A stretch of 17,235 nucleotides of DNA from an uncultured Collinsella sp. (GCA_900542125.1 UQMO01000054.1:1-17235); one strand, 5' to 3'. Shown: positions 7,059 to 15,667, numbered from the stretch's first letter. Translations and numbers: made by a program. Notes: generated by a model not told the origin, from the letters alone.

Positions 7059-7966
7059 ATGGCCAACCTTCGCGACATTAAGAAGCGAATCTCCTCGGTT
7101 ACCACGACCAAGCAGATCACGCGCACGATGGAGATGGTTTCTACGGCCAAGATTCGTCGTGCCCTCGATCGCTCCAAGCAGGCCGAGCCCTATAAGGAGG
7201 CGCTGACCGACGTCATGTTGACGGTCGCCGGCGACGCCTCCTGTTCGGGCACCGATCCCATGCTGCAGAAGCATGAGAGCGTCAAGCATGGCCTGATTGT
7301 CGTTATTGCCTCGGACCGCGGCCTTGCCGGCGGTTTCAATACGACGGTGGAGCGCACGGCCGAAAAGCTCGCCGCTTCTTGGGCGAACGACGGCATCGAA
7401 TACGAGATCATCGCGTGCGGGCGTAAGCCGGCCACGTATTTCCGTGACCGCGCAAACGTTGTCATGCACTTTGAGGGCAACTCCTCTGAGCCCGATTTCA
7501 ATCAGGCCCGCATGATCTCCTCTCATATCTGCGATGCGTATCGTGCCGGTGAGCTTGACCGTGTCGAGCTTGTCTACCACCACGCCAAGAACCGCGTGGA
7601 TCAGGAGCTTCGCGTCGAGCATCTGTTGCCGCTCGACCCCGAGATGATCGCTATGGCCCACGGTCCGCGTAAGAACGAGACCGACGCCCCTAAGCGCATC
7701 TCGTCCACGTTCGAGTTCGTGCCCTCTCCCGAGCATGTTCTCGGCAAGCTTGTGCCGTCTTATATCCTGACGGTCATCTACCAGGCCCTGATCGATTCGG
7801 CGGCTGCCGAGCAGGGTGCACGCCGCAAGGCCATGCACTCCGCGACGGAAAACGCCACCGCGATCATCTCGACCCTTACCCGCACGTATAGTCGCGTGCG
7901 CCAGGCTTCGATCACGACCGAGATTAACGAGATCGTCGGCGGAGCCTCAGCATTGGAGGAACAGTA

Positions 7967-7967
<1 letters not shown>
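7059..7967 (+). CDS. atpG: F1Fo ATP synthase subunit gamma
   Basis: The central rotor shaft inside the alpha-beta hexamer. The 302-residue product begins with the canonical MANLRDIKKRISSVTTTKQI, continues as the N-terminal coiled-coil helix, and ends with the matching C-terminal helix (SATENATAIISTLTRTYSRV) and the family-typical ITTEINEIVGGA. The E. coli protein has 287 residues; the surplus is probably in the central Rossmann-like domain (for example around HGPRKNETDAPKR). GAGGAG at 7042-7047 precedes the ATG by 11 bases. The stop codon overlaps the atpD start by one base. Confidence 0.97.
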
Positions 7968-9421
<1,454 letters not shown>

Positions 9422-9424
9422 GTT

Positions 9425-9817
9425 ATGCGTATCCGCATCGTGTGCCCCGTGAGCTGCGCCTATGAGGGCGACGCTGCGTTTGTGTCGATTCCGTCCACGG
9501 ATGGCGAGTTTGGCGTTCTGCCTGCTCACTCCAGCGAGATCTGCACGATCGACCGCGGTTACGTTCGCGTTTCCGATAAGGCCATGGGCACTGTCGACCA
9601 CACGTTTGCCGTGGCCGGCGGCTATGCCCAGGTTGCGGACGATGTCGTGACCGTTCTCGCCGAGCGCGCTTGCGATTTGGCGACCGTCGATGCCGACAAG
9701 CTTAAAGCTGATATTCAAGGTTTTGAAGAGAAGCTGGGTAATTTGTCGGAGGATGATGCACGCCGCGCCTACCTCTATAATGAAATCGCATGGTGTAAGC
9801 TCAAGCTTGCCCAATAG
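9425..9817 (+). CDS. atpC: F1Fo ATP synthase subunit epsilon
   Basis: The rotor-foot subunit and regulator of F1. The 130-residue protein has the N-terminal beta-sandwich with the diagnostic PSTDGEFGVLPAHSS (23-37), a FAVAGGYAQVADDVVTVLAE block (62-81), and a helical C-terminal hairpin (about 87-130) that in this family can inhibit ATP hydrolysis. The start ATG is 3 bases after atpD, with a GGGGGAG ribosome binding site at the end of atpD. It is the last gene of the operon; a strong terminator begins 36 bases after its stop. Confidence 0.95.
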   Translation: MRIRIVCPVSCAYEGDAAFVSIPSTDGEFGVLPAHSSEICTIDRGYVRVSDKAMGTVDHTFAVAGGYAQVADDVVTVLAERACDLATVDADKLKADIQGFEEKLGNLSEDDARRAYLYNEIAWCKLKLAQ

Positions 9818-9853
9818 TCAAACGATTTAGCGTTCGACCATTTGCGAACACAT

Positions 9854-9892
9854 CATGCCCGGGATGGCCCAGCCATCCCGGGCATGCTTTTT
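9854..9892 (+). terminator. intrinsic terminator of the ATP synthase operon
   Basis: A perfect 15-bp stem (9854-9868 pairing with 9872-9886, core GCCCGGGATGGC) with a 3-base loop is followed by CTTTTTG. This is the clearest terminator in the window. It sits between atpC and murA and ends 13 bases before the murA start, so murA must rely on read-through or a promoter within or upstream of this segment. Confidence 0.92.
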
Positions 9893-9905
9893 GAAAGGGT
9901 AGACC

Positions 9906-11189
9906 TTGGATATTATCCGCGTTGAGGGTGGCCACGCCATCGGAGGCTCCGTGCCCGTTTCGGGCGCCAAGAACTCCGCACTCAAACTCATGGCGGCAAC
10001 GCTTCTGGCGCCGGGCAAGACGACGCTGCAGAACGTGCCCGATATTTCCGATGTCCACGTGATGGGCAAGGTGCTCAAGGGCATGGGCGCTACGATCGAT
10101 GTTCTCGACGAGCACACGCTCGAGATTGATACCTCTCAGGTCGATTCTTGGGAGGCCCCCTACGAGCTCGTTGCCAAGATGCGTGCTTCTACCGCCGTCA
10201 TGGGACCCCTGCTGGGTCGCTTCCATCGCGCCAAAATTGCCATGCCGGGCGGCTGCAACCTGGGTGCTCGCAAGATCGATATGCACATTCTTGGTCTTGA
10301 GGCCCTGGGCGTTGAGTTCGATACCGCCCACGGTTACATCAACGCTAATGCGCCCCAAGGTCTGCGCGGTACCACCGTCACGCTCGAGTTCGCCAGCGTC
10401 GGTGCGACCGAGAACCTCATCATGGCCTCTGTGCGCGCACAGGGTACCACGGTTATCGACAATGCCGCCCGCGAGCCCGAGATCGTCGATCTCGCTAACA
10501 TGCTCAACGAGATGGGCGCCAAGATTGTTGGCGCCGGTACGCCCGTCGTGACCATCGAGGGCGTGGAAGAGCTGCATCCTGTTACCCATCGCGTAGTGGG
10601 CGACCGCATCGAGGCCGGTACCTTTATCGTCGCCGGTGCGCTGATGGCCGACGATCGCGGTGTTGACGTCACGGGTTTTTGCCCCATTCACTTGGGCATG
10701 GTTCTCAAGAAGATGGAGCTTATGGGCATCGATTGCGAGCGTACCGACGACGGCGTCCATGTGAACCGTGCCGAGCGTATCAAGCCGGTTGATATCCAGA
10801 CGCTTCCGTTCCCCGGTTTCCCGACCGACATGCAGGCGCAGATTATGGTACTCTCCGCCCTTGCCGATGGCAGTTCCGTTATTACCGAAAACATCTTCGA
10901 GAATCGCTTTATGTTCGCCTCTGAGCTGGTGCGCATGGGTGCCGACATTCGTATCGAGAGCCATCACGCCATGATTCATGGCGTCAAGGGCTTCTCGGGT
11001 GCACAGGTTACCTCGCCCGATCTGCGTGGCGGAGCGGCCCTCGTCGTAGCGGGCTTGATCGCCGACGGGACGACCGAGGTTTCGGCCATTCATCACATCA
11101 AGCGCGGCTACGAGCAGTTTGTCGAAAAGCTGCAGGCGCTCGGCGCGCATGTCGAGCATGCTACCGTCCCCGATCCCGTCATCTACTAA
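9906..11189 (+). CDS. murA: UDP-N-acetylglucosamine 1-carboxyvinyltransferase
   Basis: Adds enolpyruvate from PEP to UDP-GlcNAc, the first committed step of peptidoglycan synthesis. The 427 residues contain the GAKNSAL block with Lys22 and Asn23, and the catalytic Cys117 in MPGGCNLGARKIDMH. Because the position is Cys rather than Asp, fosfomycin sensitivity at this site is expected from family knowledge. The start is a TTG: an in-frame TAG at 9900-9902 blocks anything upstream, and the next Met would remove the catalytic Lys/Asn block. GAAAGGG lies 6 bases before it. murA downstream of atpC is a recurring arrangement in both Bacillus and actinobacteria. The LCP-family gene follows after 12 bases. 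Confidence 0.97.
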   Translation: MDIIRVEGGHAIGGSVPVSGAKNSALKLMAATLLAPGKTTLQNVPDISDVHVMGKVLKGMGATIDVLDEHTLEIDTSQVDSWEAPYELVAKMRASTAVMGPLLGRFHRAKIAMPGGCNLGARKIDMHILGLEALGVEFDTAHGYINANAPQGLRGTTVTLEFASVGATENLIMASVRAQGTTVIDNAAREPEIVDLANMLNEMGAKIVGAGTPVVTIEGVEELHPVTHRVVGDRIEAGTFIVAGALMADDRGVDVTGFCPIHLGMVLKKMELMGIDCERTDDGVHVNRAERIKPVDIQTLPFPGFPTDMQAQIMVLSALADGSSVITENIFENRFMFASELVRMGADIRIESHHAMIHGVKGFSGAQVTSPDLRGGAALVVAGLIADGTTEVSAIHHIKRGYEQFVEKLQALGAHVEHATVPDPVIY

Positions 11190-11201
11190 TACAGGTTGCC
11201 T

Positions 11202-12437
11202 ATGTTTAATAAAAAGCCCCTCGCGGATACCACTACCCGAAGACCCTCAACTGGTGCGCAGGCCAAGATCTACAGTCGCGATAACGTGGCTCGCTATTCC
11301 GAGCGCGCTCGCCAACGTCGTCGTAGCCACACGATTCGTCACGTCGCGCTCATTGTCGTGCTTGGCGTGCTGCTGAGTGCCACTACCGCTGCCGGCCTGT
11401 GGTTTGCCACCATTATGGGCAAGCTCGGCGATTCTAATGTCATTACCGACAATCTGCGTCGGGTTCTGGTTGACACCGATGAGGCAAAGGATCCGTTTTA
11501 CGTGCTGCTTCTTGGCACCGACGGCCGTCCGGGCGAGGATACGTATCGTGCCGACTCGATTATCCTGGCACGCATCGACCCCACGCAAAAGCAGGCGACG
11601 CTCATTTCCGTTCCGCGCGACACCAAGGTCGAGTACAAGGGCGAGACCATGAAGATCAACGCCTGCCATACCGTTGGCGGCGCCGAGGCCATGGTCGAGG
11701 CGGTCAACGAGCTGTGCGGTGTTCAGATTTCCCACTATGCCGAGGTCAGCTTCGACGGTATGCAGGCGCTGATTGATTCGGTTGGCGGTATCGACATTAA
11801 CGCAACCGATGATGTTGACGACCCCGAGCACCTGGATATTAAGATTACCGCTGGTCAGCAGCATATGGACGGCGCCACCGCCCTTACCTATGCCCGCTGC
11901 CGCTACACCTATGCCGACGGCGACTACACGCGCATGCGCCACCAGCGTCAGGTGCTTGGCGCCCTTGCCAACCAGATTCTCAATAACTTCGATGCCACGA
12001 AGATCTTTGGCCTGGTTAATTCGCTGTCCGATATGCTCGTGACCGATATGAGCGTTCAGGATATCGTGGCTACGGTCAATGCCATGCGCGGTATGGATGT
12101 CGACGGCATCTACTCGACCAACCTGCCCTCGTATGCCGACGACAGCACCATGATCGACGGTGTGAGCTACGTCTTTGTCTACGAGGACGAGCTCAAGGAA
12201 ATGATGGAGCGCGTCGATGCCGGCAAGGATCCCAAGGGTCCCAACACCATGGGTCTTTCCGACGGTTCCAGCTCTACGATCGGCGACCTGAACAACAACA
12301 CGTCTGACGACTACGCAAACGGTACCGCAACCTCATCGGTCAGCTCTGACGATTCCGATGACTCAAGCGATTCGAGCGATTCGGACTACTACGAAGAGCC
12401 CACCGGCGACGGCAACGGCTACGAAGCCAACTACTAG
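11202..12437 (+). CDS. LytR-CpsA-Psr (LCP) family cell-wall glycopolymer transferase
   Basis: LCP proteins attach teichoic acids or other polysaccharides to peptidoglycan outside the membrane. The 411-residue protein has a basic cytoplasmic N-terminus (1-46, several Arg runs), one membrane helix (about 47-72) and an extracellular LCP domain. That domain shows LLLGTDGRPGEDTYRAD (102-118), ISVPRDTKV (135-143), KINACHTVGG (151-160) and a YARCRYTYADGDYTRMRHQR block (230-249), including the Asp and Arg residues that bind the lipid pyrophosphate. The final 60 residues are low-complexity and rich in Ser, Asp, Asn and Gly. ATG 11202 is chosen over TTG 11196 because CAGG (11192-11195) would abut the latter. 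Probably co-transcribed with murA. Confidence 0.93.
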   Translation: MFNKKPLADTTTRRPSTGAQAKIYSRDNVARYSERARQRRRSHTIRHVALIVVLGVLLSATTAAGLWFATIMGKLGDSNVITDNLRRVLVDTDEAKDPFYVLLLGTDGRPGEDTYRADSIILARIDPTQKQATLISVPRDTKVEYKGETMKINACHTVGGAEAMVEAVNELCGVQISHYAEVSFDGMQALIDSVGGIDINATDDVDDPEHLDIKITAGQQHMDGATALTYARCRYTYADGDYTRMRHQRQVLGALANQILNNFDATKIFGLVNSLSDMLVTDMSVQDIVATVNAMRGMDVDGIYSTNLPSYADDSTMIDGVSYVFVYEDELKEMMERVDAGKDPKGPNTMGLSDGSSSTIGDLNNNTSDDYANGTATSSVSSDDSDDSSDSSDSDYYEEPTGDGNGYEANY

Positions 12438-12438
12438 A

Positions 12439-12466
12439 GTTACGCGGTTTTACCAAACCGCGTAAC
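12439..12466 (+). terminator. hairpin immediately after the LCP gene
   Basis: A perfect 12-bp inverted repeat GTTACGCGGTTT/AAACCGCGTAAC with a 4-base loop begins one base after the LCP stop codon. It lacks a following T tract, so it may act as a U-less terminator or protect the mRNA 3' end. Confidence 0.5.
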
Positions 12467-12514
12467 CAGTTGACGCTACGCGGGCCGCATTTGGACAATC
12501 TGACGTTCAACTTC

Positions 12515-12543
12515 AAGGGCGCGACCAGAAGGTCAGCGCCCTT
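12515..12543 (+). terminator. intrinsic terminator downstream of the LCP gene
   Basis: An 8-bp outer stem AAGGGCGC/GCGCCCTT and a 4-bp inner stem GACC/GGTC with an AGAA loop are separated by one bulged A. A T-rich tail (TCGTTTC) follows. It is well placed to end the murA-LCP transcript. Confidence 0.65.
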
Positions 12544-12610
12544 TCGTTTCACGTCACCTTGTCTCAAATGCGACCCACTCGCTGTCGTTGCCAAAACATC
12601 GACGCAGTCG

Positions 12611-12725
12611 TTGGGGACGTTCTTAAATGACTAGTCAAAGGTGACACTCTTGCGGCACTTGGCACTTGGGGACGTTCCTTATGTGCCGGCAGTTTGGGAC
12701 ACTCCTTGTGCCAAGAGGTTGGCGC
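12611..12725. repeat. degenerate REP-like repeat remnant
   Basis: TTGGGGACGTTC occurs exactly twice (12611-12622 and 12666-12677). Two related modules follow the same theme: GGTGACACTCTTG, starting near 12640, and TTGGGACACTCCTTGTGCC (12694-12712). Short inverted repeats accompany them, including GGCAC/GTGCC flanking the second copy and GTGCCAA/TTGGCGC (12708-12725). I recall similar GGGGACGTTC modules scattered in other bacterial genomes near IS200/REP-type transposases, but no transposase is present here. The stretch 12544-12815 contains no gene. Confidence 0.5.
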
Positions 12726-12749
12726 ACGTCTATCTGTTCTCATTGTGCT

Positions 12750-12790
12750 AAAAAATCGCCCCGTTCTCGGTCTTGAGGACGCGGCGATTT
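12750..12790 (-). terminator. intrinsic terminator of pepT, probably bidirectional
   Basis: An 8-bp stem AAATCGCC/GGCGATTT plus, after one C-C mismatch, a 6-bp inner stem makes a long hairpin (12753-12790). Read on the - strand it is followed by a run of six T, ideal for ending pepT. Read on the + strand it is followed by GTCTTTTGG, so it may also stop transcripts arriving from the LCP gene. Confidence 0.85.
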
Positions 12791-12815
12791 GTCTTTTGGA
12801 CTTGTGCGGTCAGGC

Positions 12816-14063
12816 TTATGCAAAGCGGGCGACGAGCTCCTGGAGCACGTCGGTCATCTTGACGAGCGAACTGACCGGGACGAACTCGTTGACGCCATGG
12901 TAGCAGTAGCCGCCCGTGGAAAGGTTGGGGCAGGGCAGGCCGCGGAACGACAGCTGCGCGCCGTCGGTGCCACCGCGAATCGGCAGCACCTGGGGCTCAA
13001 CGCCGCAGGCAAGGTAGGCTTCCTTGGCAACATCAATGAGCTCCGGGTAGTCACGGACGATCTCGGCCATGTTACGGTACTGCTGCTTGATCTCAACCGT
13101 CACGCGCTCCTCGCCCAAGCGCTGGTTGAGCAGTGCTGCGGCGGAATCAATCAGCTCGAGCTTCTGCTGGAACTTGGCGGCATCGTGGTCGCGAACGATA
13201 TAGCGCGCCGTGGCGTGATCGACAGTCGCAGATACACCCTCAAGATGATAGAAGCCCTCGTAGCCCTCCGTGTATTCCGGGCGCTGCGCATAGGGGAGCA
13301 GCGCGTTAAAGTCGCAGAACAGATTGCCTGCGTTGACCATGCGGCCCTTGGCGTCGCCGGGGTGGATGGACTGGCCCTCAAAGCGAACGGTCGCCTCGGC
13401 AGCGTTAAAGCACTCCCACTCCAACTCGCCGACGGGGCCACCGTCGACCGTGTAGGCGTACTTGCAACCAAAGGCTTCAATATCCAGCAGCTCGGCGCCG
13501 TGGCCGATCTCCTCGTCGGGGCAGAAACAAATGCCGAGCGCGGGGTGGGGCAGCGAGGGATTCTGGGCGATACGCGCGACGAGCGCCATGATTTCGGCGA
13601 CGCCCGCCTTGTCGTCGGCGCCCAGCAGCGTGGTGCCATCGCTGCAGACCAAGTCCTCACCCGCGAGGTCATTCAGGGCGGGAAGCTTGGCGGTGCTCAT
13701 GGCAACGGGCTTACCGTCAACCGCGCCGCAGACCAGGTCGCCGCCTTCGTAGTGTACGATGTGCGGCTTCACGCCGGCGCCCGGTGCAACTTCGGTGGTG
13801 TCGAGATGGGCGATCAGGCCCAGGGCGGGCTTGTCCTCAGCGCCCACACTTGCGGGGATATGCGCGCAGACATAGGCGTGCTCGGTCACGTGGGCATCTT
13901 CCGCACCAAGCTCGCGCAGTTCTTCAGCCAGTACGTTGGCAAGATCAAACTGAACGGCGCTCGAGGGTACCTGGTCACAGTTTGCATCCTCGGACTGCGT
14001 GTTGATCTGGACGTAGCGCAAAAAGCGCTCGAGGACATCGGGGCTCGTGGTGGTGTTTTCCAT
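12816..14063 (-). CDS. pepT: peptidase T (tripeptide aminopeptidase, M20 family)
   Basis: Removes the N-terminal residue from tripeptides in the cytoplasm using a two-zinc centre. The 415 residues match the family length (E. coli 408) and show all expected metal and catalytic residues: His86 and Asp88 in AHLDTTEVAPG, Asp150 in LLGADDKAG, Glu184-Glu185 in CPDEEIGHG, Asp207 in YTVDGGP, and His389 in GGYCYHGVNEF. RGGTDGAQLSF is also present. I start at ATG 14063 (MENTTTSPDVLERFLRYV), which matches the family N-terminus and has GGAG 8 bases upstream. The frame is open to 14159, but those 32 residues do not fit the family and would cover the divergent promoter and dyad. It is the only - strand gene, divergent from the metalloregulator. 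Confidence 0.96.
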   Translation of the reverse strand: MENTTTSPDVLERFLRYVQINTQSEDANCDQVPSSAVQFDLANVLAEELRELGAEDAHVTEHAYVCAHIPASVGAEDKPALGLIAHLDTTEVAPGAGVKPHIVHYEGGDLVCGAVDGKPVAMSTAKLPALNDLAGEDLVCSDGTTLLGADDKAGVAEIMALVARIAQNPSLPHPALGICFCPDEEIGHGAELLDIEAFGCKYAYTVDGGPVGELEWECFNAAEATVRFEGQSIHPGDAKGRMVNAGNLFCDFNALLPYAQRPEYTEGYEGFYHLEGVSATVDHATARYIVRDHDAAKFQQKLELIDSAAALLNQRLGEERVTVEIKQQYRNMAEIVRDYPELIDVAKEAYLACGVEPQVLPIRGGTDGAQLSFRGLPCPNLSTGGYCYHGVNEFVPVSSLVKMTDVLQELVARFA

Positions 14064-14101
14064 AAAGACCGCTCCAATCTTGGTCGTCGTGTGCAACAAG
14101 A

Positions 14102-14130
14102 ACTCTAGCACGGTATGCCACGGCATACCA
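14102..14130 (-). promoter_or_regulatory. candidate pepT promoter
   Basis: On the - strand TAGAGT (14102-14107) could be a -10, 38 bases before the pepT start. The matching -35 window (TGGTAT, 14125-14130, 17-base spacing) is a poor match and lies in the edge of the 18-bp dyad, suggesting a regulated promoter. Confidence 0.3.
14112..14129. promoter_or_regulatory. 18-bp dyad, candidate operator of the divergent pepT/metalloregulator promoters
   Basis: GGTATGCC-AC-GGCATACC is a perfect 8-bp inverted repeat with a 2-base spacer. It lies between the divergent starts (14063 and 14184) and overlaps the -35 positions predicted for both promoters. Its size and symmetry suit a winged-helix dimer such as the DtxR-family protein encoded next to it. 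It is not the iron DtxR/IdeR box or the MntR box as I remember them. Confidence 0.6.
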
Positions 14131-14152
14131 CGACGCTTGGATGGGGTAGAAT
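14124..14152 (+). promoter_or_regulatory. candidate promoter of the metalloregulator-methyltransferase pair
   Basis: TAGAAT (14147-14152) is a five-of-six -10 match, 31 bases before the regulator start. The -35 window at 17-base spacing (14124-14129) is the right half of the dyad and does not match TTGACA, so the promoter is probably weak or regulator-dependent. Confidence 0.35.
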
Positions 14153-14183
14153 CAGCCATTGAATGCAGAAGGGACGGAAGATC

Positions 14184-14606
14184 ATGGATACGACAAATAG
14201 CTCGCGCGAACTACATCTGACGGTGGCGAACGAAGACTACTTGGAGTGCATGGTTCGCATTGAAAGCGAAGAGGGGGAAACCAACGGCGTGCGATCGGTC
14301 GACATCGCGCAGCGCCTTGGCGTCTCCAAGGCATCGGTCAATAAAGCGGTTTCGGCGCTCAAGGCATCCGAGCTTGTCGAGCAATCGCACTACGGCAAGG
14401 TAATCCTGACCGATCGCGGCCGCGAGGTTGGCACGGCTATCTGGTACCGTCATCGCCTCATCCGTACGTTTTTGGTTCAGGAGCTCGGTGTCGAATTTGA
14501 GCGAGCCGATTCCGAGGCCTGCATGATGGAGCATGCGCTATCCGAGGACACGATGAGCCGCTGGCTCGCCTATCTCGAAAAGCAGGGAATCAGCGTCGAG
14601 GAATAG
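14184..14606 (+). CDS. DtxR/MntR-family metal-dependent transcriptional regulator
   Basis: A 140-residue, two-domain member of the family. The winged helix-turn-helix (about 14-75, with RSVDIAQRLGVSKASVNKAVSAL) is followed by the metal-binding dimerisation domain. No C-terminal SH3-like domain is present. Likely metal ligands are Asp18 and Glu21 (NEDYLE), His90 (WYRHRL), Cys113, Glu116 and His117 (SEACMMEH). Asp18/Glu21 match MntR, while Cys113 matches DtxR's Cys102. DtxR's ancillary Glu83 and His98 correspond to Arg94 and Asp109 here. Iron or manganese is therefore plausible and I cannot choose. I start at ATG 14184, which has GGAAG just upstream; ATG 14163 would add seven residues. It is 10 bases upstream of the methyltransferase gene and may control itself and pepT through the dyad. 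Confidence 0.9.
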   Translation: MDTTNSSRELHLTVANEDYLECMVRIESEEGETNGVRSVDIAQRLGVSKASVNKAVSALKASELVEQSHYGKVILTDRGREVGTAIWYRHRLIRTFLVQELGVEFERADSEACMMEHALSEDTMSRWLAYLEKQGISVEE

Positions 14607-14616
14607 CGGGATATAT

Positions 14617-15510
14617 ATGGATACGAGTTATTACAACCGCTTTGGTGCCGAGGAACTTACGCGCCGCTTGTCGAGCGAGACCTTGTTGGCGCAGGGCCCC
14701 ATGGGCAGTGTTCTGTTGAGTGAGTACGATGCCGCCGACATTCCACCGGCGTTTTGGAATCTGGCAGAGCCGCAGACCGTTTCTCGTATCCATCGCTTGT
14801 ATGTCGCCGCCGGCGCGCAGGTGCTCATTACCAATACCTTTCAGGCATCGAGCTATGCCCTCAAGCACGACCAGATTGCGCCGTCCGTGGCGGAGGTCAA
14901 TCGCGGGGCCGTCGACGATGCCCGCCAGGCGCACCCTCAGCTACTGCTGGGCTCAATGGGCCCGATCGGTATTGAGTGGTTTGCCGAGGACTCTGTCGAG
15001 TATCGTGAAATCCGCGGCATTGCGCGCGAACAGGCGCACGCCTTGCTCAATGCTGGTGTTGACGGTCTGCTGATCGAGACGGTGACGTCTATCCGTAATC
15101 TGCAGCCCATGCTTGCCGGCGCCCGAGATGCCGCCGACGGCATGCCTGTTCTGGTGAGTTTTGTCGTTGACGATAAAGGCGACCTGCTGGGCGATGGCCT
15201 CAACATCGAGGCAGCCGTTTTGTACGCCGAAAAACACGGCGCAAATTCGGTTGGTGTTAATTGCTGTTCGCTTGCGGCCGCGAACGCGGCGGTGCCCAGG
15301 ATGGTTGCATCGGCGACTACTCCCGTCACGGTGCGTCCCAACGTAGGCGATCCGGTCCAGACTCAGGATGGCCCCGTATGGCACGAGAACCCCGAAGCTT
15401 TCGCGCGCGCATGCATCGAATGGAGACATGCCGGTGCCGCAATGGTGGGCAGTTGCTGTGGAACCACGGCAATCACTACGGCCGCGATGGCCGAGGCGCT
15501 CGATATATAA
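14617..15510 (+). CDS. homocysteine S-methyltransferase domain protein
   Basis: A stand-alone 297-residue S-methyl-transferase barrel, as in the N-terminal module of MetH, in MmuM and in BHMT. It transfers a methyl group to homocysteine bound to zinc. The three zinc cysteines are visible: Cys216 in GVNCC, and Cys280-Cys281 in GSCCGTT. ITNTFQASSYALK (71-83) and LLIETVTSIRNL (151-162) match family blocks. The usual D-G-x-M-G-T motif near the N-terminus reads AQGPMGSVL, so the Asp that contacts homocysteine is Gln26. No cobalamin or folate domain is attached, so the methyl donor is unknown. The ribosome binding site is weak (GCGGGA), and the ATG sits in an ATATATATG run. It follows the regulator by 10 bases and ends at a strong terminator. 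Confidence 0.88.
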   Translation: MDTSYYNRFGAEELTRRLSSETLLAQGPMGSVLLSEYDAADIPPAFWNLAEPQTVSRIHRLYVAAGAQVLITNTFQASSYALKHDQIAPSVAEVNRGAVDDARQAHPQLLLGSMGPIGIEWFAEDSVEYREIRGIAREQAHALLNAGVDGLLIETVTSIRNLQPMLAGARDAADGMPVLVSFVVDDKGDLLGDGLNIEAAVLYAEKHGANSVGVNCCSLAAANAAVPRMVASATTPVTVRPNVGDPVQTQDGPVWHENPEAFARACIEWRHAGAAMVGSCCGTTAITTAAMAEALDI

Positions 15511-15515
15511 AGGGC

Positions 15516-15543
15516 AAACCGCTCCATACGGGGCGGTTTTTTT
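15516..15543 (+). terminator. intrinsic terminator after the methyltransferase gene
   Basis: A 10-bp stem AAACCGCTCC/GGGGCGGTTT with one G-T pair and an ATAC loop runs into a stretch of seven T (15537-15543). It starts 6 bases after the methyltransferase stop. Confidence 0.93.
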
Positions 15544-15551
15544 ATTGCTTG

Positions 15552-15614
15552 CATGTCCTCGGCAGCATTTGCCCAAATGGTGAATGCTGGTGCCGGCAGG
15601 TTGCCGAGTGCATG
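15552..15614 (+). promoter_or_regulatory. structured leader upstream of the phosphomutase gene
   Basis: An outer stem joins CATG..CTCGGCA (15552-15564) with TGCCGAG..CATG (15602-15614), interrupted by one mismatch and one G-T pair. Inside it, GCATT/AATGC (15565-15587) and a CTG/CAG mini-hairpin (15587-15599) give a three-way-junction-like shape. A 10-bp palindrome, GGGTATACCC (15619-15628), follows. It could be a cis-acting RNA or only an intergenic dyad. No convincing promoter is visible (TTGCGG 15615 and CATGAT 15638 are weak). Confidence 0.3.
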
Positions 15615-15667
15615 TTGCGGGTATACCCCATGCGTACCATGATCCAAACACTGTGAGGTGTCTGCGC

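Noticed and set aside
12470..12543. Promoter-like TTGACG-18-GACAAT directly before the terminator at 12515, suggesting a tiny RNA
   Set aside because: The transcript would be only about 40 bases and consist mostly of the terminator hairpin. The likelier reading is a chance match between two LCP 3'-end hairpins.
12789..14108. 439-codon open reading frame on the + strand, opposite pepT
   Set aside because: PepT on the other strand has every catalytic residue and the family length. The + frame has no motif and would run through the pepT promoter.
14064..14159. 32-residue N-terminal extension of PepT
   Set aside because: The family N-terminus starts at MENTTTSPDVLERF with its own ribosome binding site, and the extension would cover the dyad and both promoters.
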